Positions 9,003 to 17,298 of a stretch of 64,000 nucleotides of DNA are shown here, piece after piece. The DNA is taken from contig CAWCDT010000003.1 in NCBI GenBank assembly GCA_963794385.1, positions 156,687-220,686 on the forward strand, written 5' to 3'. The stretch's first letter is position 1; each line of letters opens with the position of its first letter. The DNA is from Gaiellasilicea sp963794385 (GTDB lineage Bacteria > Actinomycetota > Thermoleophilia > Gaiellales > Gaiellaceae). A model generated the notes under the pieces. It did no database searches. It was not told the origin of the DNA and saw nothing but the letters and a program-made list of their open reading frames with translations. The position numbers and the translations under genes were made by a program.

Positions 9003-9893
9003 ATGCCGCGCAGCCAGAAGCTGATCAACCTACTCGGCGTCACGGTCCCGTTCGTGGGCTTCCTCGCGTCGATGTTCTTCCTCTGGGGAAACCTCGTCAC
9101 GCCGCGCGACCTGACCATCCTCGCCGTCGGCTACGTGCTCACCTGCCTCGGCATCTCGATCGGCTTCCACCGACTCTTCACGCACCGCGCCTACGAGACG
9201 TTCCGGCCGATCCGCTACGGGCTCGCGGTGCTCGGCTCGATGGCCGTGCAGGGGCCGGTGATCCGCTGGGTCTCCGACCACCGCAAGCACCACAACTTCG
9301 CCGACCGCGAGGGCGACCCGCACTCGCCGCACGCCGGCTTCGGCCCGGGCGTGCGCGGCAAGGTCGCCGGGCTCTGGCACGCGCACGTGGGCTGGCTCTT
9401 CCGGAACGTCGGCCGCGCGGAGTGGACCAAGTACGCCAAGGACCTGCTCGCCGACCGTGGCATGGTCTTCATCTCACGGACGTTCGGGCTCTGGGTCCTC
9501 GTCTCGCTCGCGCTGCCGTTCGCCGCGGGCTGGCTCTGGGGCGGCACACTCGGCGCCGGGCTGCAGGCGCTCTTCTGGGGCGGGGTGATCCGGATCTTCC
9601 TGCTCCACCACATCACCTGGTCGGTCAACTCGGTCTGCCACTTCGTCGGCTCGCGCCGCTTCCGCGTCAAGGACGAGTCGCGGAACGTGTGGTGGCTCTC
9701 GTGGATCTCGCTCGGCGAGTCGTGGCACCACAATCACCACGCGTTTCCCTCCTCGGCGTTCCACGGCCTGAAGCCGTGGGAGCTCGACCTCGGCGGCCTC
9801 GTGATCCGCCTGATGCGGCGACTCGGCCTCGTCTGGAAGGTGGTCACGATCCCGCCGGACATGCAGCGCCGCCGTGAGCTCGCCGTCGACTGA
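9003..9893 (+). CDS. acyl-CoA delta-9-type fatty acid desaturase
   Basis: Membrane-bound di-iron desaturase of 296 aa that introduces a cis double bond into acyl chains. All three histidine boxes are present: HRLFTH near residue 58, HRKHH near residue 95, and HHNHH near residue 244. There are four hydrophobic segments in two pairs, as in stearoyl-CoA desaturases. ATG 9003 follows the sequence GCAGCG without a strong ribosome site. The 3' end overlaps the next gene's GTG by 20 bases. Membrane-lipid fluidity is the usual role. Confidence 0.93.
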   Translation: MPRSQKLINLLGVTVPFVGFLASMFFLWGNLVTPRDLTILAVGYVLTCLGISIGFHRLFTHRAYETFRPIRYGLAVLGSMAVQGPVIRWVSDHRKHHNFADREGDPHSPHAGFGPGVRGKVAGLWHAHVGWLFRNVGRAEWTKYAKDLLADRGMVFISRTFGLWVLVSLALPFAAGWLWGGTLGAGLQALFWGGVIRIFLLHHITWSVNSVCHFVGSRRFRVKDESRNVWWLSWISLGESWHHNHHAFPSSAFHGLKPWELDLGGLVIRLMRRLGLVWKVVTIPPDMQRRRELAVD

Positions 9894-10539
9894 ACCTCCG
9901 ACACCCGCGGACTCGCCCCTGCGGCTCGGCGACGTCATGTCCTCGCCGTTCTACGGCAACCTGATGGCGCCCGAGCTCTCGCCCGGCGACCGGGCGTTCC
10001 CGTTCGACCTGCCGCTGCTCGACGGCAGCGGCCGCGTCCGCCTCGCCGACTTCGCCGGCGAGCGCCCCGTCGCGCTCGTCTTCGGCTCCTACACCTGACC
10101 GCCCTTCCGCCGCCAGTTGGGCGAGCTGGAGGAGCTCTACGGCCGGCACGGCGACGAGGTCGCGTTCTTCATCGTCTACATCCGCGAGGCGCATCCGGAG
10201 GACGGCTGGGTGCTGGAGGTCAACCGCGACGACGAGATCGCGCTCGTCGACCCGGTCTCGCTCGACGAGCGCGCCGCCGCCGCGGACGCCTGTGCGGTGC
10301 GACTGTCGACACGGATCCCGATCCTGCTCGACGACGTCGACGACGAGGTCGCGTCGGCGTACGGCGGCTGGCCCGACCGGCTCTATCTCGTCGGCCGGGA
10401 CGGCCGCGTGGCGTTCCAAGGCGGCCGCGGCCCGGACGGCTTCCAGCCGGCCGACCTCGCGCACGCGATCGAGGCCGAGCTCGGCTACTCGAACGGTAGA
10501 CGCCGCCGGCGGCGAACTCTTTCAGGATCCGGCGGCTGA
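9874..10539 (+). CDS. iodothyronine-deiodinase-like selenoprotein (TUPPF motif)
   Basis: Thioredoxin-fold protein with a single in-frame TGA at 10096-10098. Around it the frame reads ALVFGSYT-(TGA)-PPFRRQLGELEELYGRHGDEVAFFIVYIREAHPEDGW. The SxTUPPF motif and the following YIxEAHPxDGW are the hallmark of the deiodinase family (T4_deiodinase), whose catalytic residue is selenocysteine at exactly this position. Upstream there are ~75 residues of an intact domain (RAFPFDLPLLDGSGRVRLADFAGERPVAL), and downstream a C-terminal YLVGRDGRVAFQGGRGPDGF block, so the TGA divides one complete domain. The start is GTG 9874 (overlapping the desaturase) or ATG 9937. The last ~15 residues are Arg-rich and antisense to the neighbouring gene, so the true stop may be nearer 10498. 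Bacterial members act on unknown substrates; peroxide or thiol chemistry is a guess. Confidence 0.82.
10103..10132 (+). promoter_or_regulatory. candidate bacterial SECIS hairpin of the deiodinase-like gene
   Basis: It begins five bases after the TGA at 10096-10098. Bases 10109-10114 pair with 10120-10126 (six pairs, with A10124 bulged). There is one C/T mismatch at 10108/10127. Bases 10103-10107 then pair with 10128-10132 (five pairs, one a T-G wobble). The apical loop AGTTG (10115-10119) contains two Gs about 18-21 bases past the TGA. Eleven pairs with a single-base bulge in the upper stem and a short G-containing loop match the described layout of bacterial SECIS elements well. Confidence 0.6.
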
Positions 10540-11689
10540 CGACCATCCGGTGCACCTCGTCGGGGCCGTCGTAGATCCGGGCGCCGCGCGCCATCGCGTA
10601 CATGTGCCCGAGCGGCGTCTCGTCGGTCAGCCCGCGCGCGCCATGCACCTGGATCGCCCGGTCGATCACGTCGCCCAAGACGCGGGCGGCGTAGAACTTG
10701 ATCAGCGAGACCTCGACGCGCGCCTCGCCGCCCTCATCGAGCTTGCGGGCGGCGTCGAGCGTGAGCAGGCGGCAAGCCTGGATCTCGGCGGCCGAGTCTG
10801 CGATCCAGTTCTGGACGGTCTGCTTCTCGGCGAGCGGGCCGCCGAAGGCCTCCCGTTCGAGCGCGTACGAGCACATCAGCTCGAACGCCCGCTGCATCTG
10901 ACCGAGCCAGCGCATGACGTGGTGGATCCGTCCCGGCCCGAGACGCTTCTGCGCGATCCGGAAGCCGTCTCCGGGCTCGCCGAGCACGTTGTCGCGGGGA
11001 ACGCGGACCCCCGTGTAGCGCACCTCGCAATGGGTCGACCAGCCGCGGCCGGCGTGTCCGAGGACGGGGATCGGCCGAATGAGCTCGAAGCCCGGCGTCT
11101 CCACCGGGACGATGATCTGGCTCGTGCGTGCGTGCGGCGGCGCGTCCGGGTCGGTCACCGCCATCACGATCCCGAACGCCGCGCCCTCTGCCGCGGACGA
11201 GAACCACTTGTGGCCGTCGATCACCCACTCGTCGCCGTCGAGCACGGCCGTCGTCCTGAGGCCGGTCGGGTCGGCGCCCGAGACCTCGGGCTCGGTCATC
11301 GAGAAGAAGGAGCGCGCCGTCCCTTCGACGAGCGGCCGCAGGAACCGCTCCTTCTGCTCCTCGGTGCCGAAGAGATGCAGGATCTCGCCGTTGCCGGCGT
11401 CGGGCGCCTGGCAGTTGAAGACGAGCTGCGCCCAGGTGCTGCGGCCGATCTCCTCGTTCAGGAGCGCGTACTCCATGAAGCCGCCGCCGGTGCCGCCCGC
11501 CTCCGGCGGCAGGTGCGGCGCCCAGATCCCCGCTGCTTTCGCCTTCGCGCGCAGCTGCTCGATCAGGACGTCGGACGATTCGTCCTCCCGGCCGAGCGCG
11601 GGCTCGTTCGGGTAGACATGCTCCTCCATGAACGCCCGTACTTCTGCACGGCGCTCGCTCACCCCCGGGGGCACGGCAAGCTCGGTCAC
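10485..11689 (-). CDS. acyl-CoA dehydrogenase
   Basis: FAD enzyme forming the alpha-beta double bond in acyl-CoA. From GTG 11689 it shows the FAD/substrate-binding run FFSMTEPEVSGADPTGLRT, then VIDGHKWFSSAAEG, and the C-terminal helical domain with QVHGARGLTDETPLGHMYAMARGARIYDGPDEVHRMVVSRRILKEF. The plain frame has no stop until 10220, deep inside the antisense deiodinase-like gene. A single missing base near 10495 would end it at TAG 10485-10487, close to the usual ACAD terminus, and I use that limit. The same missing base would end the convergent gene at 10498. It lies divergent to the methyltransferase, with six bases between starts. Confidence 0.85.
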
Positions 11690-11695
11690 GCAGCC

Positions 11696-12484
11696 ATGAT
11701 CGCATCTTCCGACCCGGAGTCGGCGCGGCATCGGATCGCGGAGCTCGACTGGTGGCACACGATCGAGGTCGCACCCGGCGTCGTGACGACCGGCGGCTGG
11801 GATCTGCGGGGCACCGCCGACGCGCTGCCGTGGCCGGGGCCGCTCACCGGACTTCGGTGCCTCGACATCGGGACGATGGACGGGTTCTGGGCATTCGAGC
11901 TCGAGCGACGGGGCGCCGGCGAGGTCTTGGCGACCGACGTCCTCGACGCCTCCCGGCTCGACAACTTCGCAGCCGACCGTATCCATCGCCGGTGGGGCAG
12001 ACGCCACTCGGAGCGCAACTTCGCGCTCGCCGCTGAGCTGCTCGGCTCGCGAGTCGAGCTACGTGATCTCAGTGTCTACGACCTCGACCCGGCCGAGGTG
12101 GGCCAGTTCGACGTGATCGTGATGGGCTACGTGCTCCAGATGCTCCGCGACCCGCTGCGGGCGCTCGATGCCCTCCTGCGCGTCTGCCGCGGCCACCTGA
12201 TCCTGCTCGACACGGTCAGCCGCCCGCTCGAGCTCCTCCCCGCCCCGCTCGCGCGCCTCGATGCGCGCCACGACGGGAGCGAGTGGTTCGTCTTCAACCG
12301 CCGCGGGCTACGCAAGGCGCTCGAGCTGAGCGGTTGGGTCGTCGAGGAAACGACGTCGGTCCTGCGGGACCGGACCGGCTGGCCGCGCGGCGAGCGCGAG
12401 CTCCAGCTCGCGGCACGTGCCAGGTTCAAGCTCGGCTTCCGCGGCCGTTCTGCAGCTGTACGCGCCCGGCCGCTGACACTTTAG
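11696..12484 (+). CDS. SAM-dependent methyltransferase
   Basis: About 262 aa from ATG 11696. SAM-binding motif I is GLRCLDIGTMDGFWAFELERRGAGEVLATDV (residues ~50-80) and motif post-IV is GQFDVIVMGYVLQMLRDPLRALDALLRVCRGHLILLD. The N-terminal WWHTIEVAPGVVTTGGWD segment resembles the CmoB/DUF1698 group of tRNA-wobble-uridine methyltransferase-like proteins. The partner CmoA is not here, so I only claim the fold and the resemblance. It is followed after 13 bases by the hydroxy-acid oxidase gene. Confidence 0.8.
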   Translation: MIASSDPESARHRIAELDWWHTIEVAPGVVTTGGWDLRGTADALPWPGPLTGLRCLDIGTMDGFWAFELERRGAGEVLATDVLDASRLDNFAADRIHRRWGRRHSERNFALAAELLGSRVELRDLSVYDLDPAEVGQFDVIVMGYVLQMLRDPLRALDALLRVCRGHLILLDTVSRPLELLPAPLARLDARHDGSEWFVFNRRGLRKALELSGWVVEETTSVLRDRTGWPRGERELQLAARARFKLGFRGRSAAVRARPLTL

Positions 12485-12497
12485 AGTCACTCTGCAC

Positions 12498-13643
12498 GTG
12501 TTGGAGCCCGGCAGCCAGGTCCAGAACGCGATCTACCTCGCCGGCGGCGCCGAGTGGCCAATCGGAGCGGACGAGTGGGAGGCGCGGGCCCGCGATGCAC
12601 TCGAGCAGGGGCCGTTCGACTACGTGGCGGGAGGGGCCGGCTCGGAGGCGACGGTGCGCGCCAACCGGGAGGCGTTCGAGCGACGGCGCCTCCGCCCGCG
12701 GATGCTCGCCGGCGTCGCGGAGCGCGACCTGTCGGTCGAGGTGCTCGGCCTGCGCGCGCCGGTGCCCTTCCTGCTCGGGCCGGTCGGCGTCCTCTCGATC
12801 GTCCACGAGGAGGCGGAACTGGGCGTCGCGCGAGCGTCGAAGGCGACCGGCGTGCCACTGATTCTCTCCAGCGCCGCCTCGACGCCGCTCGAGGACGTCG
12901 CGGCGGAGCTCGGCGAGGCGCCGCGCTGGTTCCAGCTCTACTGGTGGGGCGACCGCGAGCTCGCCGGCAGCCTGGTCGACCGTGCGGCCGCCGCGGGCTA
13001 CGGAGCGATCGTCGTCACGCTCGACACGCTCACGCTCGGCTGGCGCGATCGCGATCTCCGTAACGGCTACCTGCCCTTCCTCCGCGGTGAGGGCCTGGCG
13101 CAGTTCTTCAGCGATCCCCTATTCCTCGAACGGCTGGAGGCGCCGCCCGAGGAGGACTTGCAGACGGCGTCGCTGATGGCGCTGACCGCGTTTCCGAACC
13201 TCGCTCTCACGTGGCGCGACCTCGAGTGGCTGCGTGACCGCACCGAGCTCCCGATCCTCGTCAAGGGCGTGCTGACCGCCGAGGACGCACGGCTCGCGCT
13301 CGACCACGGCGTCGACGGGATCGTGGTCTCGAACCATGGCGGCCGACAGGTCGACGGCGCCGTTGCGGCGCTCGACGCACTCGTCGAGGTACGCGACGAG
13401 GTCGGCCCGGACGCGACGCTCCTGATGGACGGCGGCATCCGACGCGCGTCGGACGTCCTGAAGGCCATGGCCCTCGGAGCGGACGCCGTCCTGCTGGGCC
13501 GGCTTTACGCCTATGGGCTCGCGGTCGGCGGCGCGGCCGGCGTCGAGGCCGTGGTCCGGCAGCTCGCGGCAGAGCTCGACCTCACGCTCGCGCTCGCCGG
13601 ACGCCGCTCCGTGCGCGAGCTCGACCGGTCGGCGGTGACGTGA
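12498..13643 (+). CDS. FMN-dependent alpha-hydroxy-acid oxidase/dehydrogenase
   Basis: 381-aa TIM-barrel flavoenzyme of the lactate oxidase / lactate monooxygenase / glycolate oxidase family. Visible landmarks are FDYVAGGAGSEATVRANREAF (N-terminal FMN region), LSSAASTPLEDVA, WFQLYWW, LPILVKGVLTAEDARLALDHGVDGIVVSNHGGRQ with the catalytic His and Arg, and LLMDGGIRRASDVLKAMALGADAVLLGRLYAYGL for the phosphate site. It oxidises a 2-hydroxy acid to the keto acid; the exact substrate is unknown. The GTG start and the four-base overlap with the following hydrolase place it at the head of the acyl-CoA catabolic run. Confidence 0.9.
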   Translation: MLEPGSQVQNAIYLAGGAEWPIGADEWEARARDALEQGPFDYVAGGAGSEATVRANREAFERRRLRPRMLAGVAERDLSVEVLGLRAPVPFLLGPVGVLSIVHEEAELGVARASKATGVPLILSSAASTPLEDVAAELGEAPRWFQLYWWGDRELAGSLVDRAAAAGYGAIVVTLDTLTLGWRDRDLRNGYLPFLRGEGLAQFFSDPLFLERLEAPPEEDLQTASLMALTAFPNLALTWRDLEWLRDRTELPILVKGVLTAEDARLALDHGVDGIVVSNHGGRQVDGAVAALDALVEVRDEVGPDATLLMDGGIRRASDVLKAMALGADAVLLGRLYAYGLAVGGAAGVEAVVRQLAAELDLTLALAGRRSVRELDRSAVT

Positions 13644-14408
13644 AGCTCTACTCCGAGGAACACGGCGACGGCCCGCCACTGCTGTTGCTGACGGGGCTCG
13701 GCTACGCAATCTGGTCGTGGCAGCGTCAGATCCCGGACTGGTCGAAGCGGTTCCGATGTATCGCGGTCGAGAACCGGGGCACGGGCCGCTCGCCGAAGCC
13801 ACCCGGGCCCTACTCGATCGAGGAGCTGGCGGACGACGCGGCCGAAGCGCTCGAGGGCCGCCGCGCGCACGTCGCCGGCTTCTCGATGGGCGGCTACGTC
13901 GCACAAACGCTCGCGCTGCGCCATCCGCAGCTCGTCGAGCGGCTCGTCCTCGTCTGCACCGGCACGGGCGGGCCCGAGTACGTGCCGCTTCCCGCCGAGA
14001 CCGGCCGCGGCCTGGGAGGCGAACGCGCGACCGGCACGCCGCCGGAGTTCGCGCGCGCGACGATGCCGCTCTCCTTCCGTCCCGGGCTGGACGGACGAGC
14101 ATCCGGACGAGTTCGAGCAACTGCTCGCCGACCGACTCGAGCATCCGACGCCGCCCGACTGCTGGCGGGCGCAATACGACGCCTGCACCCGTTTCGTGGC
14201 CGCCGTAACGGCGGTCGAGGAGATCACCGCACCGACCCTCGTCGCGCACGGCAACGTCGACCGAGTGGTTCCGTACGCGAACGGCGTCGAGCTGGCGCGG
14301 CGGATCCCGGGTGCACGCTTCGAGCCCTTCCCCGGCGCTGGCCACCTGTTGTTCCTCGAGGAGGCGCCGCGGTTCAATGCCATGGTGGCCTCGTTCCTGA
14401 CGGGATAG
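13640..14408 (+). CDS. alpha/beta hydrolase, interrupted by a frameshift
   Basis: An N-terminal half with LLLLTGLGYAIWSWQRQIPDW, ENRGTGRSPKP (oxyanion/strand region) and the nucleophile elbow AGFSMGGYVAQTLALRHP is in one frame. The C-terminal half (TDEHPDEFEQLLADRL, ITAPTLVAHGNVDRVVPY with the catalytic Asp, GAGHLLFLEEAPRFN with the catalytic His) is in the next frame. One extra base near 14090, in a CCCGGGC context, explains the split; the triad is otherwise complete. The enzyme is probably a small esterase or lactonase acting with the neighbouring acyl-CoA enzymes. A sequencing or assembly error is more likely than decay because both halves are well conserved. Confidence 0.8.
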
Positions 14409-14417
14409 AGTCGCGGC

Positions 14418-15560
14418 GTGGATCTCCGCGACACACCGGAGGAAGCCGCCTTCCGTGCGGAGCTGCGCGCGTGGATCGAGTCCAACCTCACCGACGAGAT
14501 CCGCCGAGGCCGCTTCGAGGAGGAGGGTCGGATCTGGAGTCGGAAGCTGCACGAGGCCGGCTACGCAGGCCTGACGTGGCCGAAGGAGTACGGCGGCGCG
14601 TCGGCTCCGTACAGCCACCAGGCGATCTTCCTCGAGGAGATGGCGCGGGCCGAGGCCCCATCGCATCTCGGCGTGATCGGGCTCGGGATGGCGGGGCCGA
14701 CGATCATCGCGCACGGGACGGACGCCCAGAAGCAGAAGCACCTCGAGAAGATCCTCTCGACGGAGGAGATCTGGTGCCAGGGCTTCTCGGAGCCGGGCGC
14801 GGGCTCCGACCTCTCCGCCGTGCGCACCAGCGCGCGCCTCGACGGCGACCACTTCGTCGTCGACGGCCAGAAGGTCTGGTCATCCTTCGCCCACATCGCC
14901 GACTGGTGCATCCTCGTCACCCGCAACGACCCCGAGAGCCAGCGGCACGCAGGCCTCACGTACCTCCTCGTCGACATGCACGCGCCGGGGGTCGAGGTGC
15001 GGCCGCTGCGCCAGATCACCGGCGAGGCCGAGTTCAACGAGATCTTCTTCACGGGCGTGAAGGTGCCGGTCGAGAACGCCGTCGGCGAGATCGGCGGCGG
15101 CTGGCAGGTGGCGATGACGACACTCCTGCACGAGCGCGGCACGCTCGGCTTCGCGCTCACCGCGGCGCTCGAGAGCCAGATCCGCAAGCTGATTGCGCTC
15201 GCCAAGGAGCGGGGCGCGACCGAGGTGCAGCGCGACGCGATCGCGCGGGAGTGGATCGGGCTCCAGGCCGTCCGCTACACGAATTACCGGGCGCTGACGA
15301 CGCTGATGAAGACCGGGATCCCCGGGCCGGAGGGCTCGGGAGCGAAGCTCTGGTGGTCGGAGGCGAACCAGCGGGTGACGAAGCTGGCGCTCGAGCTGCT
15401 CGGCTCAGAGGCACAGCTCCTCGACGGAGGCGGCAAGTGGGATGGCTACTGGCAGCACCAGCAGCTGCGGTCGCGCGGCAACACGATCGAGGCCGGCACC
15501 TCCGAGATCCTGCGCAACATCATCGCCGAGCGCGTGCTCGGGCTGCCGAGGTCGCGCTGA
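14418..15560 (+). CDS. acyl-CoA dehydrogenase, large member of an adjacent pair
   Basis: 380 aa from GTG 14418. It shows WCQGFSEPGAGSDLSAVRTSARLDG (FAD region), VDGQKVWSSFAHIADW, and a C-terminal SRGNTIEAGTSEILRNIIAERVLGLPR, the standard ACAD ending. The following gene overlaps it by one base (TGATG) and is a shorter ACAD. Adjacent pairs of this kind form alpha2beta2 heterotetramers in steroid side-chain and related degradation in actinobacteria (FadE-type pairs). That assembly is inferred from the arrangement. The substrate may be a branched, cyclic or steroid-derived CoA ester. Confidence 0.9.
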   Translation: MDLRDTPEEAAFRAELRAWIESNLTDEIRRGRFEEEGRIWSRKLHEAGYAGLTWPKEYGGASAPYSHQAIFLEEMARAEAPSHLGVIGLGMAGPTIIAHGTDAQKQKHLEKILSTEEIWCQGFSEPGAGSDLSAVRTSARLDGDHFVVDGQKVWSSFAHIADWCILVTRNDPESQRHAGLTYLLVDMHAPGVEVRPLRQITGEAEFNEIFFTGVKVPVENAVGEIGGGWQVAMTTLLHERGTLGFALTAALESQIRKLIALAKERGATEVQRDAIAREWIGLQAVRYTNYRALTTLMKTGIPGPEGSGAKLWWSEANQRVTKLALELLGSEAQLLDGGGKWDGYWQHQQLRSRGNTIEAGTSEILRNIIAERVLGLPRSR

Positions 15561-16432
15561 TGGAGTTCGCCTTCTCACAGGAGCAGGAGGAGCTGCGCCG
15601 CGAGGCGCGCGCCTTCCTCGAGGCGAATCCCGAGGCGCCGCTCGCGGAGCTGCGCGAGCTCGGCTGGCTCGGCGTCTCCGTTCCCGAGGAGCGCGGCGGC
15701 GGCGGGCTCTCCTTCGTCGACGAGGCGATCCTGTTCGAGGAGGCCGGCCGGGCGCTCTACACGGGCCCGTTCCTGACGACCGCCGTCGTTCTGCCCGCCT
15801 TGCCCGAGGTGGACGAGAACGCGTGGTCGGTCGAGCTCGACGGGCTCGTCCCCCACCTCGACGCGGTCGACCGCGTGCTGCGCGAGGACATGACCGTAGC
15901 CCCGGCCGAGGGCGAGACGCTCGCGACCGTCGACGAGACGAGGCCGCTCGGGCGGCTCGGCGCGACTGACGGCGAGCCGATCGAAGGTGAGTTCGAGCCG
16001 GTCCGCCTGCGGCTGCTCGCGGCGCTCGCGGTAGAGGCGGTCGGCGTCGCACAGCGCGCGCTCGAGCTCGGGGTCGCCTACGTCACAGACCGCGAGCAGT
16101 TCGGCAAGAAGATCGGCACCTACCAGGCCGTCTCGCACCCGCTCGCCGACACCTACGTCGAGACCGAGCTGGCCCGCTCGCTTGCCTACTGGGCCGCGTG
16201 GTGCGTGGCCGAAGAGGACGAGCAGGCCCCGATCGCGGCCGCGGCGGCCAAGGCGCAGGCGGCGGAGGCCGCCGTCGCGGCCTGCGAGCGTGCGATCCAG
16301 GTGCACGGCGGCATCGGCTTCACCTGGGAGCACGTCTTGCACCGCTACTACAAGCGCGCGCAGTGGATCGACGCGTTCGGCGGCCATGCGGCCGTCCAGC
16401 GGCGCGTCGTCGCTGCGGCTCTCCTCGACTAG
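15560..16432 (+). CDS. acyl-CoA dehydrogenase, short partner subunit
   Basis: 290 aa, begun at ATG 15560 within the stop of the preceding ACAD, which is strong evidence for coupled synthesis. It has MEFAFSQEQEELRREARAFLE at the N-terminus and a shortened central beta domain. The normal C-terminal helices follow (YVTDREQFGKKIGTYQAVSHPLADTYVETELARS, ERAIQVHGGIGFTWEHVLHRYYKRAQW). The reduced FAD-binding middle is typical of the partner subunit in heteromeric acyl-CoA dehydrogenases. It lies directly upstream of a SnoaL-like gene. Confidence 0.9.
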   Translation: MEFAFSQEQEELRREARAFLEANPEAPLAELRELGWLGVSVPEERGGGGLSFVDEAILFEEAGRALYTGPFLTTAVVLPALPEVDENAWSVELDGLVPHLDAVDRVLREDMTVAPAEGETLATVDETRPLGRLGATDGEPIEGEFEPVRLRLLAALAVEAVGVAQRALELGVAYVTDREQFGKKIGTYQAVSHPLADTYVETELARSLAYWAAWCVAEEDEQAPIAAAAAKAQAAEAAVAACERAIQVHGGIGFTWEHVLHRYYKRAQWIDAFGGHAAVQRRVVAAALLD

Positions 16433-16446
16433 ACAGGAGGTTCTCG

Positions 16447-16902
16447 TTGCCGGTTCCGAAGGAGGAAGTGCTCGAGCTGATGCGGATGGACGTCGACCCG
16501 GCCGAGGTCGACGAGATCCGAGAGCTCTGGAAGGCGCACTCGAAGGCGGAGGACAACCGCTCGATCGAGGGGCTCCTCGCGACCCTGTCGGAGGACTGCG
16601 TCTACACCGTCTACCCCGACGACGTCTCCTGGCACGGGCACGAGGGCGCGACGCGCTTCTATACGGAGCTGCTGACCGCGTTCCCGGACATCGTCTTCGA
16701 GCTGCAGAACATCGTGATCGGGCCCCAGGGCGTGGTCGAAGAGGCGATCGTCACCGGTACGCACCGGGCGAAGTGGCTCGACAACGAGCCGACCGGCGAA
16801 ACGATGACCTGGCGGAACGCGATCTTCTTCCCCTGGGACCCCGAGTCGCGCCGCTTCAAGGGCGAGCGCGTCTACACCGACATGCCGAGGCGGGCCGCGT
16901 GA
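16447..16902 (+). CDS. SnoaL-like / NTF2-fold protein
   Basis: The start is fixed as TTG 16447 by a perfect AGGAGG at 16435-16440 with six-base spacing. About 151 aa in one alpha+beta barrel: an N-terminal helix, then DNRSIEGLLATLSEDCVYTVYPDDVSWHGHEGATRFYTELLTAFPD, and a beta sheet with VVEEAIVTGTHRAKWLDNEPTGETMTWRNAIFFPWD. This is the common polyketide-cyclase-like / nuclear-transport-factor-2 fold, used by isomerases, hydratases and ligand-binding proteins. Its place between ACADs and an acyl-CoA ligase suggests a hydratase or isomerase on an acyl-CoA intermediate, which is inference. Confidence 0.8.
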   Translation: MPVPKEEVLELMRMDVDPAEVDEIRELWKAHSKAEDNRSIEGLLATLSEDCVYTVYPDDVSWHGHEGATRFYTELLTAFPDIVFELQNIVIGPQGVVEEAIVTGTHRAKWLDNEPTGETMTWRNAIFFPWDPESRRFKGERVYTDMPRRAA

Positions 16903-17298
16903 TGGCGCACGCGTTCTCCTCCCTCGACGAGCTCGGCGACGGCTATGGCTTCCGCAAGGTGCGCACGCGCGCTCGGGATTACGGCCTTCGGCGTCAACGG
17001 CGTCGTCTATCCGCCCGGCCATCCCGGGATCCACCACTACCACGACACACAGGACGAGCTCTACTTCGTGCACAGCGGAACGGCCAAGGTGGAGGTGGAG
17101 GGCGAGGAGCGCATCCTCGGCCCCGGCGGCCTCTTCCACGTCGAGTCGACGACACCGCGCCGGATCGCGAACGTCGGCGACGACGACCTCGTGCTGCTCG
17201 TCGTCGGCGGCAAGGGCGGCTACGTCGAGCGGGACGGCCACGTCATGAGCGACGAAGATCTCGAGATCCGAAAGAGCCTTGGAAAGGAGCAGTCGTGA
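16902..17298 (+). CDS. cupin-domain protein, frameshifted near 16960
   Basis: ATG 16902 overlaps the stop of the preceding gene (GTGATG). The first 20 residues (MAHAFSSLDELGDGYGFRKV) are in one frame. After one extra base near 16960 the remainder reads ALGITAFGVNGVVYPPGHPGIHHYHDTQDELYFVHSGTAKVEVEGEERILGPGGLFHVESTTPRRIANVGDDDLVLLVVGGKGGYVERDG. That contains both cupin motifs: the HHYHDTQDELYFVHSG metal-binding motif, and the PGGLFHVESTTPRRIANVG motif with the usual His absent. Small single-domain cupins in such clusters are often isomerases or sensors; no specific role is claimed. Confidence 0.8.

Noticed and set aside
13640..14408. In-frame TGA recoding as the cause of the broken hydrolase
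   Set aside because: The continuation is in a different reading frame, so this is an indel and not a Sec codon as in the two selenoprotein genes.
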